Positions 60,585 through 64,000 of a stretch of DNA of 64,000 nucleotides are shown here, piece by piece (position 1 is the first letter of the stretch; each line of letters opens with the position of its first letter). The stretch is taken from NCBI RefSeq assembly GCF_032452875.1, contig NC_083879.1, positions 72,716,796 through 72,780,795 on the forward strand. The letters are read 5' to 3'. The DNA is from Bos javanicus. Lineage: Eukaryota; Chordata; Mammalia; Artiodactyla; Bovidae. The notes beneath the pieces are model-generated. The model had not been told where the DNA came from. It saw nothing but the letters and a program-made list of their open reading frames with translations, and searched no databases. The position numbers and the translations under genes are program-made.

Positions 60585-60990
60585 AAGAGGTACAAACTTC
60601 TAGTTATAAAATAAATATGTTGCAGGGATACAATGTACAACATGGGAAATATAGTCAATATCACTGAAATAACTTTGCATGGTTACAGATGGTAACTAGG
60701 CTTAATCATGGTAATCATTTTGCAATGTATAAAAATATTGAATTGGGACTTCTCTGGTAGTCCAGTGGGTAAGACTCCACACCCCAAATCCAGGGGCCTG
60801 GTATAATCTCTGGTCAGGAAATTAGATCCTGCTCGGTCTAAATAAATAAATTAAAATGGGAACTGGTATTTAAATAAATAGATAAAAATACTGAATCAAA
60901 AAAAAAAAAATTGCATCACTATGCTGTACACCTGAAACTAACATAACACTGTAAATCAATCACACTTCAGTTTTTAAAAATTCTTTGAAT
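60585..60990 (+). repeat. L1 3' UTR fragment split by a SINE
   Basis: 'tctagttataaaataaatat' and 'atgtacaacatgggaaatat', then 'ctatgctgtacacctgaaac'. It is interrupted at 60744-60881 by a CHR-type SINE. Confidence 0.75.
60744..60881 (+). repeat. CHR-type SINE with target-site duplication
   Basis: 'ggacttctctggtagtccag' to 'gatcctgctcggtc', then an (aaat)n tail. A 15-nt repeat (ataaaaatattgaat / ataaaaatactgaat) lies at 60729-60743 and 60882-60896, with one difference. Confidence 0.85.
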
Positions 60991-61029
60991 GTTACAATAA
61001 AAACTTACATATTTTTAAAAAAAGAAAAT

Positions 61030-64000
61030 AAAAGAGGTTAAAAAGTATCACAGTCATTCATGGCTCAGGGTCATCACTGTGGGTATCACTGACACCTAAG
61101 GGCTAACTCGATGCCCTCAGGAACCAGCAGGGCGCACGGCAGGCCTGCTCGGCAGGTCCCATCCACTTGCTCAGTGCCCCCTCCTCCTCTCCCTTGCTGT
61201 GTGGTCCTCAGTGGTTGCTCTCAGCTCACAGTATCTTTGCCACCAGCAGCCACTCCTCAGCCTCCTGGGTTGAGCAAAGTGAGGGACACATGGAAGAAAG
61301 TGTTGGGAAATAAGTGCAAAGCCCACTGTAGCTCTCTGGGAACCAGCCTTGAGTCAAGGCACAAAGCCCAAAGAGGAACTCAGAGGATTCTGTTTACTTC
61401 CTGCCCATCAACTGATCTCCCAAGTGAAGATTTACACAAACATGTGCTTCCTATAGCCTCCACCTGGACCAGAGACCGTCAGCAAAAGTGACCTCAGACA
61501 AAGGCCAAGTGCCCAGACAAGGCTGGGCCATTTACAAGATTCCCAGGGAAAGGACATAACCCCCGGCCACTCCACCCCTCTCAGGGGAAGGGACTGGGTG
61601 AACCCACTCTGGCTCTCAGGTCACCCCACTTAACACACCAGCAGTGGAGACCTCACCTCTCAGAGAGAAGCCCTGATGACCTGGGGAGGTGGTCTCTGTG
61701 TCTCTGGTCCAGGAAGAGTCTTCAGGCTACTTCTCTCCATCCTAAGGGCCCCGGACAGGCAGACACCTGTCCTCCCTACCTGTGGTCCCCATGGAGGTGC
61801 ACACATGGCCCAGGCATGCTCAGAATTTCCTGGCTGTTCTGTTTGAATTAGAGGTGACCTGAAAAAGCTCCACATTCAACTTTAGCCTGTACTTGTTTCT
61901 CTGAGCATTATAGTCACTCCTCTATTCTCATAGGACAGAGGTTTTCATACTTGAAATCCTAACCCCAAAAGCCTGACTTGGACAGGCATCTTCCTGTTGG
62001 TGCTGCCAGTGTTTCTGGAGGAGGCCCTGCCTGTGCTGTGGGTGGTAACAGCACATGTCTTGAGAATCATAGATGATCCATGAGGTATTCTGTGCATCAG
62101 AGGAATTAAAAGAAGGCTGGCAGTCACAAAGGAAATGTGTTTGAGTTTTAGAAAATTCTGGACCAAGTATAGATCTTCCAATATCTAAAATACAGAGACC
62201 AGTGAGTAGTACAGATAGATCACAACACGGAAAGTTGCTCATACAATCAATTGTTTAACCAACTAGTACTGCTGCTAGTAGAGAGAATGAGCCTCCTTAT
62301 TTTCCAAGTCCATTACTCCATACTTGTCTGCCATGACCACCTAACAACAAGTTTCCTGAAAGAGGGCCCAGGGTTCTACCAGTTGCACCTTATGCAGCCC
62401 CAGGCCTGGCCTTCCTGAATCCTCAGCAGGAAATATTACTGGGGCTGGAAAACTGTGAAATCAACACTCCCAGCACTACAGTGGGGAGGGTTCCCTCTCA
62501 GGAAGAACCCCAGATCCTGAAGCCCCTCTCTCATGATATCATGAGGCCTCTCCCTCTATGTCTGCTTCTCCCATGAGCTGCCACAGCCAAGACTCAGGAC
62601 TCAAATTAGGATGGGCTCCATCCAAAGCTTAGTGACCCCACTCAAGGGGCTAACAGCCCAGGACAGCAAGAAAAACCAGCAGCTGAGTTCAAACTTAGCC
62701 TCATGGACCATCTATTGAGATGCACCTGACTTCAGCTTCCTCAGCATCTGGTACCAAAGGGAAATTAGAGAATCAGGGACAGCAGAGAAAGACCTGCTCC
62801 AGGATATAATCCAACATTAAACCCTGAGGCTACTCATCCAACCAGGCCCCTGGCATGAGCCACAGGCAGACACCAAGGCCCCAGGGTTTCCTGATAAGAA
62901 TTCATGAGAACTCTGCTGTGTGAGGTCAGGAAATCCTGCACAAACAGGCCACACCAGTTTGTCACCTGTGTATTTCAAATGACAATGTACTGTGAATATG
63001 TGGAAACATCATCACTGGGACAACTCCAAAGAAGGGCTGGGACAGTCTAAGGAGCAACTGCCCCCTATCCCATCCCCTGCCCTTCATAAGGCACTGCAGT
63101 ATCTCTGTGGTCAGAGCCCTCTCTAAGGTGGCACTTTGCCCCAAATACCTGTCCCCACTCTCCGGCACAATGGCCAACCTACATTTGTCATCAACGAGAA
63201 CTCCATTTCCCAGGACCTGTGAGCTTACAAATTCTCTGATTTCCCCACTTGTGTGGGGTGGACTTCAACTGCCCAGCTGCCCACTGCCCACAGTGCCCTT
63301 CAGTACAGCACAGCCTTTAAACAAAAACCACACCGCCCACCAGTAAACCACCTGGCCCACCCACCTCACTCCCAACACAACAGACTGATGACAGCTCACA
63401 CCTTCTCCACCTAAAGCATCCCTTTCACAGCAACTGCATCTTCCACCCCTCCTGGTCTCACACACTCACAGGCTGCCTGTGTTCCTAAGGCAGCGCTAAG
63501 GGACCACAGAGAGCATGAGCCACCCAGGGGGGTCTGCAGCAGAACTCCAGCAGGCTCACCCAGAACAGGGGGGCTGACGGCACTGTGTCCCCAGGTGGAC
63601 TGTCTCTCTGGGGGATCTTGACCAGATCTTCAGGGTCACTGACCTCACAGCTTTCTGTCTCTGGTTTGCCCTGCACATCCCCTCCTCCACCCTCTGCCAA
63701 TGCCAGAATACCAGACTCCCCCTTCAACCAGGAATCTGCTCCCACAACCAGGAAAAGAAAGCAGCATGGAGGGTGCAGAGAATTCATGGTGAAGCTGGAA
63801 CTCCTCCCCACGGGGGCTTTGCTCACAGTGCCAGCCCATGGGGAAGGGGGAAGCCTGGGGAAAGGTGTGCTCTTAGGAGTTCTGGGCGGCTACAGTCCAG
63901 ATCCAGGGCCCTGGGTTCTGTTCCCCTGGCGGAGGAGAGGTGACAATATCTTCTTAGGAAAGCATTTATCAGTGACCTGGGCAAGTTAACAATTATTTGC
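61030..64000. other. Repeat-poor, G/C-richer intron 3 sequence, nothing recognised
   Basis: Nearly 3 kb without any BovB, Bov-tA or L1 that I can see, richer in G and C than the rest. Open frames of 126 residues (61111-61491, plus) and 134 residues (63585-63989, plus) are low-complexity in look and match no family I know. I found no ABCC4 exon 3 here. Confidence 0.45.

Noticed and set aside
61111..61491. 126-residue Pro/Ser-rich frame as a possible gene.
   Set aside because: No homology recognised, no splice evidence, and biased composition expected from G/C-rich non-coding DNA.
63485..63989. Overlapping frames of 113 and 134 residues on opposite strands.
   Set aside because: Mutual overlap on both strands and lack of any motif suggest chance open frames in G/C-rich DNA.
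53388..64000. Search for ABCC4 exons 1-3 right of exon 4.
   Set aside because: No stretch encoding the N-terminal ABCC4 text (FFWWLNPLF-like or the first helix) was recognised.

Overview
The window looks like ruminant nuclear DNA, most likely cattle or a close bovid. The evidence is many BovB (RTE) LINE copies, tRNA-derived Bov-tA and BovA2 SINEs, artiodactyl L1 pieces with the bovine L1 3' end, and CHR-type SINEs, all scattered through introns of a vertebrate gene. There is no bacterial-style gene organisation, CRISPR array or RNA gene.

The only host gene I can support lies on the minus strand. It is an ABC transporter of the ABCC4 (MRP4) type, running from about 53387 down to 4514. Ten consecutive exons are readable, and I number them 4 to 13 by analogy with human ABCC4: 53163-53387, 39935-40024, 38703-38866, 37471-37596, 35856-36105, 23574-23675, 17583-17672, 15855-16046, 4824-4918 and 4514-4600. 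All have AG/GT borders, compatible phases and no internal stop. Together they encode 1421 nt, covering most of the first transmembrane domain and most of nucleotide-binding domain 1 (Walker A, Q-loop, LSGGQ signature, Walker B). Exons 1-3 must lie beyond 64000, and exon 14 onward lies before position 1. The protein is clearly ABCC4-like, but its membrane part differs from human ABCC4 as I recall it more than I would expect of an ortholog. I therefore think it may be one of the extra ABCC4-like paralogs of ruminants.

Layout: 1-4513, intron 13 with SINEs, an L1 3' end and MaLR-like LTRs. 4514-4918, exons 13 and 12. 4919-15854, intron 11-12 with an L2 relic, a large inverted pair of BovB pieces, MIRs and three Bov-tA SINEs. 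15855-17672, exons 11 and 10. 17673-35855, introns with exon 9 at 23574 and several BovB copies, one of them nested in an L1. 35856-40024, a compact cluster of exons 8 to 5. 40025-53162, intron 4 with the longest BovB ORF and a composite L1 carrying BovB and BovA2 insertions. 53163-53387, exon 4. 53388-64000, intron 3 with scattered SINEs, a BovB 3' end, and a repeat-poor terminal part in which I recognise nothing.

I found no convincing new biological system. The most interesting points are the uneven divergence of the transporter (membrane domain fast, ATPase domain slow), charged residues in a predicted membrane helix, a weak donor site after exon 8, and several well-resolved nested or rearranged retrotransposons with target-site duplications.
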